In this document: piece by piece, positions 30,475 to 41,791 of the stretch | Numbering within the stretch: the first letter of the stretch is position 1 | Layout: each line of letters opens with the position of its first letter | Assembly: GCF_000208925.1 (NCBI RefSeq) | Contig: NW_001914862.1 | Coordinates: 124,110-188,109, forward strand | Reading direction: 5' to 3' | DNA length: 64,000 bases | Source of the DNA: Entamoeba histolytica HM-1:IMSS | Taxonomy: Eukaryota; Evosea; Mastigamoebida; Endamoebidae | The notes under the pieces: model-generated | What the model was told of the DNA's origin: nothing | Databases searched by the model: none | The model's input: the letters and a program-made list of their open reading frames with translations, nothing else | Made by a program: the position numbers and the translations under genes

Positions 30475-31779
30475 TTAATTATTAATGACTTTAGCATAAA
30501 GAAGGAATATTATAATAATGGAACTTGTAAGGAAAGCAACAATAATATTTTTTGTTCTTTTTGCTGCTGGATTTTCTTTGTAATAAATTTCTAAAATATC
30601 AGTATTATCACTCATATCAACTTCTTTTAATATTAATTGAACAACAGGCTTCTTATAATACGTCCCAAATGATGGTTGGTTATAAACTGTTTCTTCAATA
30701 TAAGAACGTTTTGGATAATTAATAGAAGTAATTGTTGCACCTTCTGGTAAAACAATATCAACTTCTTCATTTGAAACAATGCCTTTGAAATCTACTTTTA
30801 AAGGAATAACAAGCCTTTTTTGTTCTTTGATTTGTTGGACAGAAACGTCTAATGGATAATTGTAAATAACTTCAAATGATGTTTTCCATCCTCCAAGTAA
30901 AGGATATCTTGGTGGTAAATATAAGGTACTACTTTTTGGTCGTGATATTAAACGACCAGTAGTAATAAGACCAGTGCTATCACGATATTCTAAGTCATAT
31001 GCATTTACTTCAACTTCCATAGAAAATTCTTTAAGATAAATACCTTCATAATTAAAGTCATTTCTATTAAACTCCTTATTTAAGATTGCTCCATTATTTT
31101 TCATATCATCTATTTCCATATGAACATAAATATTATCTTCATTAATATTGACAACTTTTTGTACTCTACCATATGTCATTGGATGGAGAGAACTTTGGAA
31201 ATGATAACTTATAAATTTAAATTCAGTAGGTTCATAAGGTCCAAACTTTAATCGGTTTGACCCTTCTGTTGTTGGTTTAATAGAAAAAGCAATAGATTGT
31301 ATAGACTTAAGATTACATAATGTTGTACATTTAATATGATCAGAAAGTGGACATAAATGAGTTGTAAAAAGGAATTTATATTTTTCTGATAAACTACGTT
31401 CTTTTGGATAATTTTCAAGAGCATCAATATGAAGGTATTTACATGTAAATTTATTTTTTTGTTGATCTAATAAGTNNNNNNNNNNNNNNNNNNNNNNNNN
31501 NNNNNNNNNNNNNNNNNNNNNNNNNNNNNNNNNNNNNNNNNNNNNNNNNNNNNNNNNNNNNNNNNNNNNNNNNNNTTCAATGCATGTGAATTGAGTCATT
31601 TGAAGTGACTCATTTAATGGAAGAGTAAAATGATATTGTTTCAAATGATCCCCTTCAACAGAAAACTCCATTGTTCTTTTAGGAAATGGTGTAAAATCAA
31701 TATTAACCTCAACTTGATTTTTGGTGATTGTTGCGTGACAATAACAAATAATAAAAAGAAGAAGAATAACACCAACCAT
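30475..31779 (-). CDS. OST1: Ribophorin I / OST1, oligosaccharyltransferase subunit (contains assembly gap)
   Basis: 434 codons including 100 unknown bases (31575-31476). The N-terminus has a signal peptide (MVGVILLLFIICYCHAT). Recognisable ribophorin I blocks are YRDSTGLITTGRL, LPPRYPLLGGWKTSFEV and YNYPL, and a single C-terminal membrane span (IIVAFLTSSIIIIFLLYAKV) puts the bulk in the ER lumen. OST1 is a subunit of the complex that transfers N-glycans to Asn-X-Ser/Thr in new secretory proteins. The exact protein length is unknown because the gap is probably a placeholder. The two sides read in one frame across it, but that could be luck. Confidence 0.88.
   Translation of the reverse strand: MVGVILLLFIICYCHATITKNQVEVNIDFTPFPKRTMEFSVEGDHLKQYHFTLPLNESLQMTQFTCIEXXXXXXXXXXXXXXXXXXXXXXXXXXXXXXXXXXLLDQQKNKFTCKYLHIDALENYPKERSLSEKYKFLFTTHLCPLSDHIKCTTLCNLKSIQSIAFSIKPTTEGSNRLKFGPYEPTEFKFISYHFQSSLHPMTYGRVQKVVNINEDNIYVHMEIDDMKNNGAILNKEFNRNDFNYEGIYLKEFSMEVEVNAYDLEYRDSTGLITTGRLISRPKSSTLYLPPRYPLLGGWKTSFEVIYNYPLDVSVQQIKEQKRLVIPLKVDFKGIVSNEEVDIVLPEGATITSINYPKRSYIEETVYNQPSFGTYYKKPVVQLILKEVDMSDNTDILEIYYKENPAAKRTKNIIVAFLTSSIIIIFLLYAKVINN
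31476..31575. other. Assembly gap, 100 N
   Basis: Exactly 100 N bases inside the OST1 gene. This round length is the usual convention for a gap of unknown size, so the distance between flanks may not be real. Confidence 0.98.
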
Positions 31780-32160
31780 CGGTTGACTTTGTTTTTTGAT
31801 TCATCTTTTCAAGTTCTGATTTTAATTATTCTTTATTTTTTCAAAAAGATATTAAATGTTATATATAACGATAAATTAACGATTCTTCGAGAATAAATAA
31901 TAAAAATAGAACTGGAAAAATCAGATAATATTTCGTATAATAAAATAAACTATTAGAATAATTTGATGAGTGAAAATAATTTGAAAAGAGAAAGAAAAAA
32001 CAATCAAAAAGTAGTGCAGAATCCCGAGATTGTAGTAAAAGAATCTATATAAAAATATCTCTTCAAGTATTGAAAAAAATAGTAATACAAAAAATATTTT
32101 TAGTTTTTCTTTTTTCATGAAAATAAAAATTAACCATAAAATGAATAAGTAACACAGTAA
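31780..32160. other. AT-rich intergenic region
   Basis: About 380 bp. A minus-strand open frame at 32118-31921 is Phe/Ile/Leu-rich and looks like chance. It holds the OST1 promoter and the end of the HMG-box gene. Nothing else seen. Confidence 0.5.
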
Positions 32161-32496
32161 TTATTCAGAATCACCTTCTTCCTCTTCTTCTTCCTCAGAA
32201 GCTTGTTTTTTACCATCATATTTCTCTATATCTTTTTTGTATTGTTCTTTAGCAGCATCAGCTTTAGTTTGATACTCTTTCTTTTCTTCTTCTCCAAGAG
32301 CTTTCCATTGTTCAGATGCAATTTTAGCAATCTCTGTAACTTTAGCATCTGGATGTTCTTCCTTAATAGAAGCTCTATGTTCATTTAAGTAAAGAAAATA
32401 TGGTGTTGGAGGTCTTTTTGGTCTATTTGGATCCTTTTTAGCCTTTTTATCTTTAGTATTTTTAGCCTTAGAAGTTTTAGTGTTTCCCTTTGGCAT
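32161..32496 (-). CDS. HMG-box chromatin protein (HMGB type)
   Basis: 111 residues: a basic N-terminus (KTSKAKNTKDKKAKK), one HMG box (about 22-93) with DPNRPKRPPTPYFLYLNEHR, VTEIAKIASEQWKALGEEEK and YKKDIEKY, and an acidic tail (about 98-111, EEEEEEEGDSE). The box bends DNA in the minor groove, and the acidic tail regulates binding. The size and single box match yeast NHP6 and the HMGB1 protein described from E. histolytica, reported as a nuclear factor that can influence virulence-related transcription. Intronless. Confidence 0.94.
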   Translation of the reverse strand: MPKGNTKTSKAKNTKDKKAKKDPNRPKRPPTPYFLYLNEHRASIKEEHPDAKVTEIAKIASEQWKALGEEEKKEYQTKADAAKEQYKKDIEKYDGKKQASEEEEEEEGDSE

Positions 32497-33198
32497 TCAA
32501 ATTAAATGAATACTTTTCTCTGTTCACCCTTTATATATTTCCTTCTTTTTTTTCTCTTTTCACTCTTAATGAAAAAAAAACCATGAACAAAATTAAAGGG
32601 AAATAGTAGTTCAAAAACCCCTTCATTTTTTCACGTCTAATTTCTTTACTGTTTTTTTATTAATCCATCTAGTTTCTTTTTTTCTCTTTTACCTCTTCTG
32701 GATGCAATCTCATATTTAAAGATTCTATTTTTATAACATCTTCTTTTTAGTCTACTTAGCAGACTCAAATCTTCATTTCTTTATCCTTTTCCCTCTCTTT
32801 CAACTCTCTTCTTATCATCTTTCTTAAAATTTTAATTTTAAAACTTCAAATTATTGGTTAGGCTTTTTATTCAGAGTAAGAATAATCATCGAAAGAGTAT
32901 AGTTTCTGTAATAATGTGTATGTATTATTTTCCTACCTTATCTTTTAGGATTGCAATAACATTCTCTTACAACTAACCTGTCCTTTACTCAGAAAGTAAG
33001 ATTTCTTTTCATTTTAGAATTTTTACTTTCTTTTCTTTTCAAATTCTCATTGTTGGTTCAGATAATATTTAAGTTATCATAGTACCAGAAAATAATTTAT
33101 TGTTATTATGAAACTAGCGAACTTAAAAGAAGGTGTGACTAGGTTAAAGAGTTTAATTAACAACTGAAACAAAATAATATCCATTCAATCAACAGTTT
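32497..33198. other. Pyrimidine-rich intergenic region
   Basis: About 700 bp upstream of the HMG-box gene (which reads leftward) and downstream of the SUMO ligase gene. The plus strand is rich in T and C (ttctctttt, ctttccctctctttc). Seen from the transcribed strand this is a purine-rich 5' flank. No coding frame or RNA recognised. Confidence 0.5.
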
Positions 33199-35170
33199 TC
33201 ATTCTAAGTTAAGTCTTACTTCTTCCTCAGACTCTAATTCACAATTCTTTATTTGAATTTCATTTCCAATAAATAAAACCTTTTTAATACTTTCTGGGAC
33301 AAAAGACAAATAATATTTTAAGCGGGAGTCAATAAATAAGTCGTAGTAATAAGACTTCATTAAACAAATAGGACAGTTCCATACGTTTGTGTATAAACAA
33401 CAACTTATAACATTTTTTAAATCACAACAAGTAATATGTTTACAAGCTCTTCCTCTTACAGGATTTTCAATTCTATTTAACCCTATTGGACAAATTAAAG
33501 GAACATCAAATGATATATTAATATCGTCATCTTCATATTGGTCTTTAATTTGTATTTCATCAAAAGGCACTTGATACTTCAAACATATTTCTTTTAATTC
33601 TTGTAAGTGAGAGCTGAAGTCAACCATATTAATGATATCTTTTTTTAATCTAATTTCACACTTCATTACGACAATATAGGTATTATCATCAAAAATAGAA
33701 ATGTTACATATCCCATTTTTGTCAAATTGCAAGTTCAAAGGGATTACAACATTAGCGGTTTCATATTCTTTTTCAAAATGATTTGGTTTTATAAAATTAA
33801 ATACTTTCCCATTAACATGAATATCATATAAAAATACATCATTTCCATTTTCATTAATAAAACGTACATAATATTCACTACTATCAGGATGGTCATATAC
33901 TCTTATTGCATGTTTACTAAAAGAATAGATTTCTTTAATTTTATATAATGGATGTTGTGATTTAAAAAATAAGAATGGTATTTTAAATTTGTTACATAAT
34001 TCTGGGATTCTTTCTATTAACCCAAAGTCTTTAGCTTCTTCGTTAACCATTTCCATTTCCATATCCATTCCATCATTAACAATTATAGAATTTGATTCGT
34101 TTTGCTTCTTTTTTATTTGTTTCATTTTTTTTTGAAGAGTCTTCTGTTTAATATAACATTTAACTTCTTTTAATGGAGCTTGTGCTTCTTTTATTGGAAT
34201 TATTTTTCTTTTTCTATCCTTAGCTAATAAACAATTATTTTTTTCATTTGTTAGAATATCAATATCTTCTTCAATTACTTGAACTGAACTTTCTTTTGAT
34301 TCAGAATGTGTTTCAAACTCTTTCTCATTTGAAGAGGAGCTAGAATTTATAATATTTACTTCTTGAAAAATAGGAGATGAAGCACAATTTCTCTTTTTAT
34401 GAGAATGTTGTGATGTTTTTAAAACTTCTTCGTTACCTATTTGTACTTCTTTTAATGAACGAGTTAATCTTCTTCTACGATAATAGTGGTGTTGAATTTC
34501 TTCAATGATTGGATCTATTGTATTACTTTTCTTTTGTCTTTTCTTTACAAGAGATTGTTTTGGATTTTTATCTTCTTTTTCTTCAAAAGGTTCATTTACT
34601 ATCCTTTCACTCTCATCCGTTTCAGTTTTTGTATTTATTTTTCTTCCTGTTTCGTTAATAACATTATTTTCAACTAAAGTAATAACATTTTCTTCATTTC
34701 CATTAATTAATATAGAATTTTCTTCTTTATTTATTCTTATTGGAACATTATTTTGTGATAAAAAATTATGTTTTAATTCTTTAAAATTGAAAATAGTTTT
34801 TGAGATACTTGGTCTTTTAGAAAGTACTTCAATTTCAGCATTTAACATATCAACAACTTCAGCAATAAATTTATCTCTAGGTTCTAATAGAAATGAATGT
34901 TATTAATTTGTTATTAATTTTTTCATTCTATTAAAACAAACTATAAAACTCAGGAAAGTCAAAACATTGTTCAAAAATTCCATCTTTTTGACTTTCTTTA
35001 ATGCTTCCTATAATAAAATTTAATTGACCATCACTAAATTTACTTAACGATTCTTGAGTGATAAATTGTTCAACATTATCACTATCCATAAATAACCTTT
35101 CTTGAATACTTTTTAAACATTGTTTAGTTATTATTTGATAAACTTTTTTTGTTCCTTTTTGATTCATCAC
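33199..35170 (-). CDS. SP-RING SUMO E3 ligase (PIAS/Siz type), two exons
   Basis: Exon 1 is 35170-34942 and exon 2 is 34883-33199; the 58-nt intron (34941-34884, GTTTGT...TAG) is phase 1, giving 637 residues. The SP-RING is at about 540-585: CPIGLNRIENPVRGRACKH then ITCCDL, closed by WNCPIC, matching the L.CP...I..P.RG..C.H..C.DL pattern of Siz/PIAS proteins. Upstream (about 390-500) is a beta-rich region in the position of the PINIT domain. The middle is Lys/Glu/Ser-rich and disordered with basic clusters (NTIDPIIEEIQHHYYRRRR). The N-terminal ~90 residues are helical and not an obvious SAP domain. It should attach SUMO to nuclear proteins. Confidence 0.85.
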
Positions 35171-36322
35171 AATTTTCCCTTTGTTTTTTAGTTTTATTAA
35201 ACCCTCTATTTTATTTACAAACCCTTTATTTTTGTTTTTTTCTTATTCAAAATACCATTCATTTGATAAATAATTGATAAAAGTATATGTTGTTTATTCT
35301 TTCATACATATTCTTTTATTGATAATTATTAAGTAACATTAAAATAATTAAATGACATATTGTTAAAGAGAAAACAATAACTTTTGTTATATTGCTTTCT
35401 ATCAAAGGTTATATGAATTTTTTGAATAAAAGTAAAACATATTAAATAAATTAGACAATAGTCTCTTTTCAGTATTAAGAAAATTCAATTCGTTTATTTA
35501 TCAATTTATTATTCTTTTTTTTTTTCAGTTTTTCTTTTATTATTTATTATATTCATTTTTTTTTAATAAGTAATTTATTGTTATTGTTATAAGATTTTTT
35601 CATTCTACTATTGATTTATCTTCTTTTAATATTAACAATGAAACAAGTATTTTGGAAAATCCATTCAATTTAAACGACTAACTTTTCTTTTTATTTTGTT
35701 TTTCAAAAAATTTTCATTTTTTATTAATTAGTTTTTGTTTTTTATTATTAAAGAAAATTGAAACACAAGAAAAGAAGAAAGACTTTATTGTATAATTACT
35801 TAAAAATAATATAATAATAAGTTTCATTAAGAATATTAGAAATGAAATAATAAATATAAAAACTTTATTTTATTAATACAATATGTTTATCTTTTAGAGA
35901 TAAATATTTTAATATAGATAATATTTATTAGTTTATAATATATTTAATCATTTAATTCATTATTCTTTTTTTTTTAATATTCTTTTCATTAAAATGAGTG
36001 TTTTAAAAATTAAATTATATCATTTTTTGGAATATTTTGTTAAAAACAATAAAAGAAAATAGATATTAGAGGAAGATTTTTTAGCTATAAAAAAAGGTTA
36101 ATATAAAACACAATTACAGAGTATTTATAATGAATTAATATAAATAAAAAGTAATTAATTAAGTATTAATAGAATTTTCATCATGAATTAATATAAATAA
36201 AATAAATCAAAACATTCATTAAGAATTAGATTTAGTAATAACAATTATAAAAAATTATTTATAGAAAAAACAAAAAACTAAAAGAACTTTTAATTTAATT
36301 AATTTTATAATATAAACAACTC
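35171..36322. other. 1.15-kb AT-rich divergent intergenic region
   Basis: This lies between the SUMO ligase (leftward) and strumpellin (rightward) and must hold both promoters. Extremely AT-rich, with T-rich left and A-rich right halves. No gene or structured RNA seen. Confidence 0.5.
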
Positions 36323-39300
36323 ATGTCAATTCTTAATGAAGCTAATGATTGCCATAAAATATTAGTACGATTAGTTTCATATGCAAATACAATATGTAGT
36401 GAATTATTTAGAGTTAAAGATTTAATACCAGAGGATTTTATTAACCCATCAAATTGTTGTAAAGATTTAATATTTGATTACAGTTATATTCCAAAGAGTG
36501 AGTCTATTGATATGAAAATAAATTCATCAAGAGAATTAAGAATTATTGATATGAAAATAAAGGAGAAATATGAACGAATAATTTGGAGAACATTTCAAGT
36601 ATTTGAATCTATTTATCAATACACTAAACAAGTAGAAGAGTTTTATGATAAAATTATTGAAGGAGAATATCTTCAATATAATGCAGAAACATTATTAGTT
36701 GATGTTGAAGGGAAACAATTAGTATGTGAAACGTTATCATTTGTTGTACGATTATTATTATTATTAGATATATTAATACCAGGCATTGTACGTGAAAGAA
36801 TACTTATTTTTGTATTAAGACATAAAAGAAGTAATGAATTTGGAGATTTAGATAAAATTATTCCATTAGTAAAAAGGACTGAGTATATTGTTGGTTCATC
36901 AAAAAAACCTTCCAATTATCCAGATGAATATTTAAAAAGAATTCATGTTAATGATTATATTGTTCAAATGGCTATTGGTAGAATGCTTTCAGATGATATT
37001 TATAATACAACAAAATCATTTCCACTTCCAGATCATAGAAGTTCTGCATTAAGTGCACAAGGAAGTTTATTAACAATGATATTGTTTTTATCTCCTCAAA
37101 CATTAAATAATAACATTTCATTTATGAATGAAGTTGTTAATAAATTTTTTGGTGATTGTTGGATAGTACCAATATACATTGGTCATTGTATTGATTTAAC
37201 TTTCTTTTGGGATTCGTATAAATCAGCTCGTCAAGCATTACAACGAGTAGTTACTCCATCTCATATTGAAAATATTTGGAAAGGACATCAACAAGTAATG
37301 GCTAAATGTAAAGTTGAATTACAAGGATATTTGGAAGAAGGAGGAATGACAGATGAAAAAGTAATGTTAAATATGCAAAAATTAATTAATTGTCAACGAA
37401 ATTGTAATGTAGTATTAAGATGGGCATTATTACATGGAACATATCCAATTAAAAAATTAAGAGATATTTTTGTTAAACCTAAATATCATGAAGATATTAT
37501 TGATTTTTTACTTGAAACTGCTCAATTTGAATTTGAATTAAAAAGGATTATCGGTAATATTGTTAAAGAAAAACCATTACAATGGGAAAATTTAAAGAAT
37601 GAAAGTTCTAAAAGAATGAAAGATTTATCCAATTATTTTAATGATGAAAATAAATTAAGTGAACATTCTAATTCAGGACTAATGAAATGGTGTTTGTTTA
37701 TGAGTGAACAAATTGATAAATTAGATGTAAAAGAAATTTCAAGTGGAAAATCATTAAGTAAATTAATACAAGCTATGGAAGAAGTTGAAACTAATTATTT
37801 AAATGATTTATCATTAGTTGTCGTTGAGACAGTAAGAAAAACTAAAGATATGTTAACAAAAATGTTTAGACTATTAAATGTTAATGACACAGTTAGAGGA
37901 TTATTAGATAATATATCAGATTGTTCTTATGCTAATGAATTATTATCTACTCAAGTGTACGTTGAATATTTACAACAAATTATAAAGAAAAATCCAAGAA
38001 ATTCATTAAAATTAAGAAGTTTAATTTTAAAAATGTCATCTATCCTTCATCTTGCTTTATTAAGAATGATGCAAGCTAAAACTGATGAACAAATGGAAAA
38101 TGTATCTAAATATTATTCAGAAGTTTTAGTAAATTATGTACAAAGAGTATTAGAAGTTATTCCAGAACAAGTTTTCTTATTAATTAATTCAATTGCTAAA
38201 TTACAAGTTACAAGTATTCCAGAAACTCCAGTCTTTGTTGAAAAGAAAGATATTATAAGTTTTGCTTTATTCGATGAAAGAAATTATCTTGCTGAATTAA
38301 CTCATGCAGTATCTATTTATGCTGAAGGAATTCTTGCTATGGAAACTACGTTTGTTGGTATTATTCAAGTAGACCCAGTTAAGTTACTTGAAGACGGTAT
38401 TAGAAAAGCTCTTGGAAGAAGATTAAAAAATATGTTTTCTAAGACATTACAATTTAAAATAAAAGGTAATTTAGGTGAAACTCTTACACAGTTATCTGAA
38501 TTATCAAATCAAATTGGAGGATTTTCTACATCTTTTAGATATATTCAAGATTATCTTCATATTGATGGTCTTAAAGTATGGCAAGAAGAATTTACTAATG
38601 TAATTTCAACATGTGTTAATGAAGAATGTAATAGCTTTTTGGCAAATGGATTAGATACAGTTAATTCTCAAACGTTTATTGGTAAATTAACAAGTCAAAT
38701 AATGAGTATTGTTGATTATCGTAAAAATGTATTTTATCTTTCTGCTGCAAATGGATGGTTCTATAAAGATGGAAAAGAAGTTATTGGATATGTTTTTATG
38801 AGAAAATTAGTTAGCGCTCTAAGCGTTTTAGGAGTTACTGGAATTAATCAGTTATGTGCATTTAAATGTGTTAAAGAATTAAATGATATTATCACAACAG
38901 TAAATTTAATTGTTGAGAAATATTCTGTGTTTAATCAAATGACGCAAAACTTTAATGAAAATAAATTAAACGAACAAAATATTTTTAAAGTTATTGATAA
39001 TGGACTATCTGTTGTAACAAAAATTGGTAGATCGTTAATTGATACTTTACATAATCTTGGAACATTACAACTCTTAAGAGAACAACTTAATTGTCAATTA
39101 TGTTCAGAAAATAGAACAAAAGCAACTAGTCTTCACTTTGCACTAAAAAGTTTTGACCAAGCATTGGTACATGACTTTTTTGAAAACCCAAATAAAAAAG
39201 AACGAGAACCACTTATATATAATGAAATTAATAGATTTCTTGATGTTGCTGGATTTGTTCCTGCATTATCTAAAGTGTATATAACATGTGCAGAAGGTGG

Positions 39301-39676
39301 TGATCAAATTGCATCAGTATTATCATCATTTATATTATATTGTAGTCAATTCTTTATATTTGATTCAAAGTATCAAACACTTATGCTTCGACCAAAAGCA
39401 CCTGTTCCATATGATCCTTATGTTCTTGCTGTTGGTATTGTGACAGTATTTAGACAATTTCATCCCTCAACAATGTGGGCTTCATTTAGTTATTTATCTT
39501 TATATGTAAAAGGGGTAATGACTAATTGCTTAACATTATCAAAACAAATTCCATTTATTATCTTCCAATTATGTGATTTTATGACTTCTATTATTCAAAT
39601 AGGAGGATATGATAAAAAAATATATGACTCTCTTATCCCAGTATCTCTTCTTGCTTCATTGAATCAACCAAATTAA
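36323..39676 (+). CDS. WASHC5: Strumpellin, WASH complex subunit 5
   Basis: 1117 residues, near the ~1160 of human strumpellin, and colinear with it. Diagnostic segments include ILVRLVSYANTICSELFRVKDLIP at the N-terminus, EGEYLQYNAETLLVDVEGKQL (about 113-133), LLLLDILIPGIVRERILIF and the C-terminal PYDPYVLAVGIVTVFRQFHPS. The protein is all-helical. Within the WASH complex it helps drive Arp2/3-dependent actin assembly on endosomes for cargo recycling. Intronless. No other WASH subunit lies in the window. Confidence 0.93.
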   Translation: MSILNEANDCHKILVRLVSYANTICSELFRVKDLIPEDFINPSNCCKDLIFDYSYIPKSESIDMKINSSRELRIIDMKIKEKYERIIWRTFQVFESIYQYTKQVEEFYDKIIEGEYLQYNAETLLVDVEGKQLVCETLSFVVRLLLLLDILIPGIVRERILIFVLRHKRSNEFGDLDKIIPLVKRTEYIVGSSKKPSNYPDEYLKRIHVNDYIVQMAIGRMLSDDIYNTTKSFPLPDHRSSALSAQGSLLTMILFLSPQTLNNNISFMNEVVNKFFGDCWIVPIYIGHCIDLTFFWDSYKSARQALQRVVTPSHIENIWKGHQQVMAKCKVELQGYLEEGGMTDEKVMLNMQKLINCQRNCNVVLRWALLHGTYPIKKLRDIFVKPKYHEDIIDFLLETAQFEFELKRIIGNIVKEKPLQWENLKNESSKRMKDLSNYFNDENKLSEHSNSGLMKWCLFMSEQIDKLDVKEISSGKSLSKLIQAMEEVETNYLNDLSLVVVETVRKTKDMLTKMFRLLNVNDTVRGLLDNISDCSYANELLSTQVYVEYLQQIIKKNPRNSLKLRSLILKMSSILHLALLRMMQAKTDEQMENVSKYYSEVLVNYVQRVLEVIPEQVFLLINSIAKLQVTSIPETPVFVEKKDIISFALFDERNYLAELTHAVSIYAEGILAMETTFVGIIQVDPVKLLEDGIRKALGRRLKNMFSKTLQFKIKGNLGETLTQLSELSNQIGGFSTSFRYIQDYLHIDGLKVWQEEFTNVISTCVNEECNSFLANGLDTVNSQTFIGKLTSQIMSIVDYRKNVFYLSAANGWFYKDGKEVIGYVFMRKLVSALSVLGVTGINQLCAFKCVKELNDIITTVNLIVEKYSVFNQMTQNFNENKLNEQNIFKVIDNGLSVVTKIGRSLIDTLHNLGTLQLLREQLNCQLCSENRTKATSLHFALKSFDQALVHDFFENPNKKEREPLIYNEINRFLDVAGFVPALSKVYITCAEGGDQIASVLSSFILYCSQFFIFDSKYQTLMLRPKAPVPYDPYVLAVGIVTVFRQFHPSTMWASFSYLSLYVKGVMTNCLTLSKQIPFIIFQLCDFMTSIIQIGGYDKKIYDSLIPVSLLASLNQPN

Positions 39677-39723
39677 TTTAGTCAATACTAATTAGTTTAA
39701 TTATTTTTACTTGGAACTTGTTT

Positions 39724-40657
39724 TTAAAGAAGATGTACATATTGCTCTGACTCTTCTTTTGTTGTTTCAATAATACCAATCTTTTTAAATAAAGTTTGCC
39801 AATTTCCCCATAAATTAAATAAATGATGGAAATAAAAAAATGTTACTGCACAACATAATGCATCTGATGAGGCTGTTGATATAACTTTAAAGAATGATAT
39901 AGTTTCTGGCAATATTTTTTTTACCATTAATGTCAATGGAGGTTGAGCTAAACATGAAGCCATGATAATGAAATACCCAGAAAATAAAATCATTTGTTTT
40001 GCAACTTCTTTTATTTCTAAGTCTTCTATTTTCCAATACTGAAGGAAATGCAATGTATTTGTATATAGTGATGATTTATGAATAAAAGTAATTATTGCAA
40101 TTACACCAATCAACAAACATAAAATAATTCTTGGAATAATTGATATTCCCCATCTAATTCCTGAAGATGTACTAACACATATTGCAAATTCTAATGCACA
40201 AGAATGTGTGTATATTGGAATTGAAGTGAAAAAACATATAGACCAGACAATACAATGAGTAATGACACATCTTTTTTTATTTTCTTCTAAACAAATGAGT
40301 TGATGAAGAAAATATTCAACAACACAACATAAACACCATAGTGTTTGTCCCTATTTTGTGTTAGACTAATTCTTTAAATGAAAATAAACAAACATATTGA
40401 ACAAAATTTACAAAAGCAGCTTCAAAATGACATATTTTTGGATTATTTTGGTGTGACAAGAATATAGCAGATAATATTACAGAGAAACATCCAAGTAAAT
40501 TAACAAACATTAACATTGCAACATAGTGTTTAACGTTTGACTGACAATACACAGGAAAATAAAGGAATGCAAATACACCCGCAATAGCAATTACAAATAC
40601 TCCTAAATCCATGATAAATTTTAAAACAAGAACTGCCACACTAAAACCCAAAATCAT
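39724..40657 (-). CDS. Seven-transmembrane protein, two exons
   Basis: Exon 1 is 40657-40394 and exon 2 is 40350-39724. The 43-nt intron (40393-40351, GTTTGT...TAG, phase 0) joins them into 296 residues. Seven hydrophobic segments can be placed: about 3-32, 45-68, 82-105, 118-140, 158-185, 200-228 and 236-262. The short N-terminus, FVNFVQYGQTLWCLCCVVEYF in segment three and a Cys-rich extracellular side resemble a GPCR layout (cAMP-receptor/Frizzled style), but no diagnostic motif proves this. The hydrophilic C-terminus is short (KKIGIIETTKEESEQY). Lies directly downstream of the membrane protein ending at 40712. Confidence 0.68.
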
Positions 40658-40711
40658 TACTATAAAATAGATATTAAGATCTAGATTTAATAAAAAAGAG
40701 GTAAAACTAAA

Positions 40712-41771
40712 TTATTCTACTCGTTTTTCATTTATTGGTGAGTAAATATATCTTATATTATTATTTTTGTCAAGCGGAAGGTCTAATGAATCACTTCTTG
40801 ATAATTCAAAAGGGATTGGTGCTTTACATCTTTTTGAATGTTTTTTTTTGTGACCTTAATGGAGAATAATCATTAAAAGAAATAGATTCAAGGTCCATTC
40901 TTCTAACAGTTGAAATTTGTTCTTCTGAGCCTAACATAGCCTGATGAGTGATTGTTCCTTCTAATTCATGTGACTTTCCTCTTTCAGTAATACTACAATC
41001 TAAATTAATACCTCTTTGTTTTTTTTGTTGATGTAACAACTCTTCATTTTGAATAGGTTCTTTTCTTAGTATCTGTCCAAACTCTTGTTTAAATGCTTTA
41101 CTTTCAGTAACTCCTTTTTGATAGAATATTGTATTTTGGAATATTTTATTATGAGATGAATGTGTGTGTGTAGATTCTTTTTCGTTAATACTATTTTTGT
41201 CCTGTTTTGTTAATGTGTGATATCCTATATTATCTTGACTATGACTGAAAGTTTTTTGATGGTTTAATAAAAACAATTCTGCAGATGGGACATAAGTAAG
41301 TATAATATATGATTTATCAATATAATATGGGAGTGACTCAAATTGATTACCATCCTTTGAATGAAAAATACAATACAATTGGTTAGGCTTTTCTTGATAA
41401 TATAATAGCTCGTTATTTGCCCTAAGGATTGAAAGTTGGTTCATAAGCTCTTTAAACGTTTCAGAGGAATTAACACAGACGTACGTTTCAACACATGGAA
41501 CCAAATAAAATAATAAACCAAGCACAAAAGATCCTACTCCAAGAACCCAATGTTTCAATCTTTTAAATAAGACAGCACAATACCTTGTAACATTTTTAAT
41601 ATTGAAGATGAAATATTTAATAAGCTCGTAAATACTTACCAATACAAAAAAGAACACACCAAATAATAAACATAATATATTAAATGCTTTGTTAGTAGCA
41701 AGCATAGTCATTTTTGTTAATATCCTCAAGCTTACTTCATAATTTATTTTAATGCTCGGAATGAGATACAA
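40712..41771 (-). CDS. Two-TM membrane protein, frameshifted at an A9 run
   Basis: The open frame runs 41771-40824 (315 residues) and stops just after a run of nine A (T9 on the plus strand, 40841-40849). Beyond the run, the frame one base over continues with well-behaved codons (RCKAPIPFELSRSDSLDLP...) for about 40 residues to a stop at 40714-40712. Two membrane spans lie near 32-57 and 75-95, followed by a Cys-containing region (ETYVCVNSS) and a long hydrophilic tail rich in Ser, Gln and His. The family is unknown. The shift is either a base-count error in the assembly, a true mutation, or slippage. Adjacent membrane genes on the same strand may be related in function. Confidence 0.6.
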
Positions 41772-41791
41772 TCATCTCAAAATATTATTAA

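Noticed and set aside
31921..32118. 65-codon hydrophobic minus-strand frame
   Set aside because: Composition is that of AT-rich non-coding DNA; no splice partner or motif.
40824..40850. A tiny intron as explanation for the frame change in the two-TM protein
   Set aside because: The only GT...AG span here is about 27 nt and lacks the GTTTGT donor, shorter than any intron in the window.
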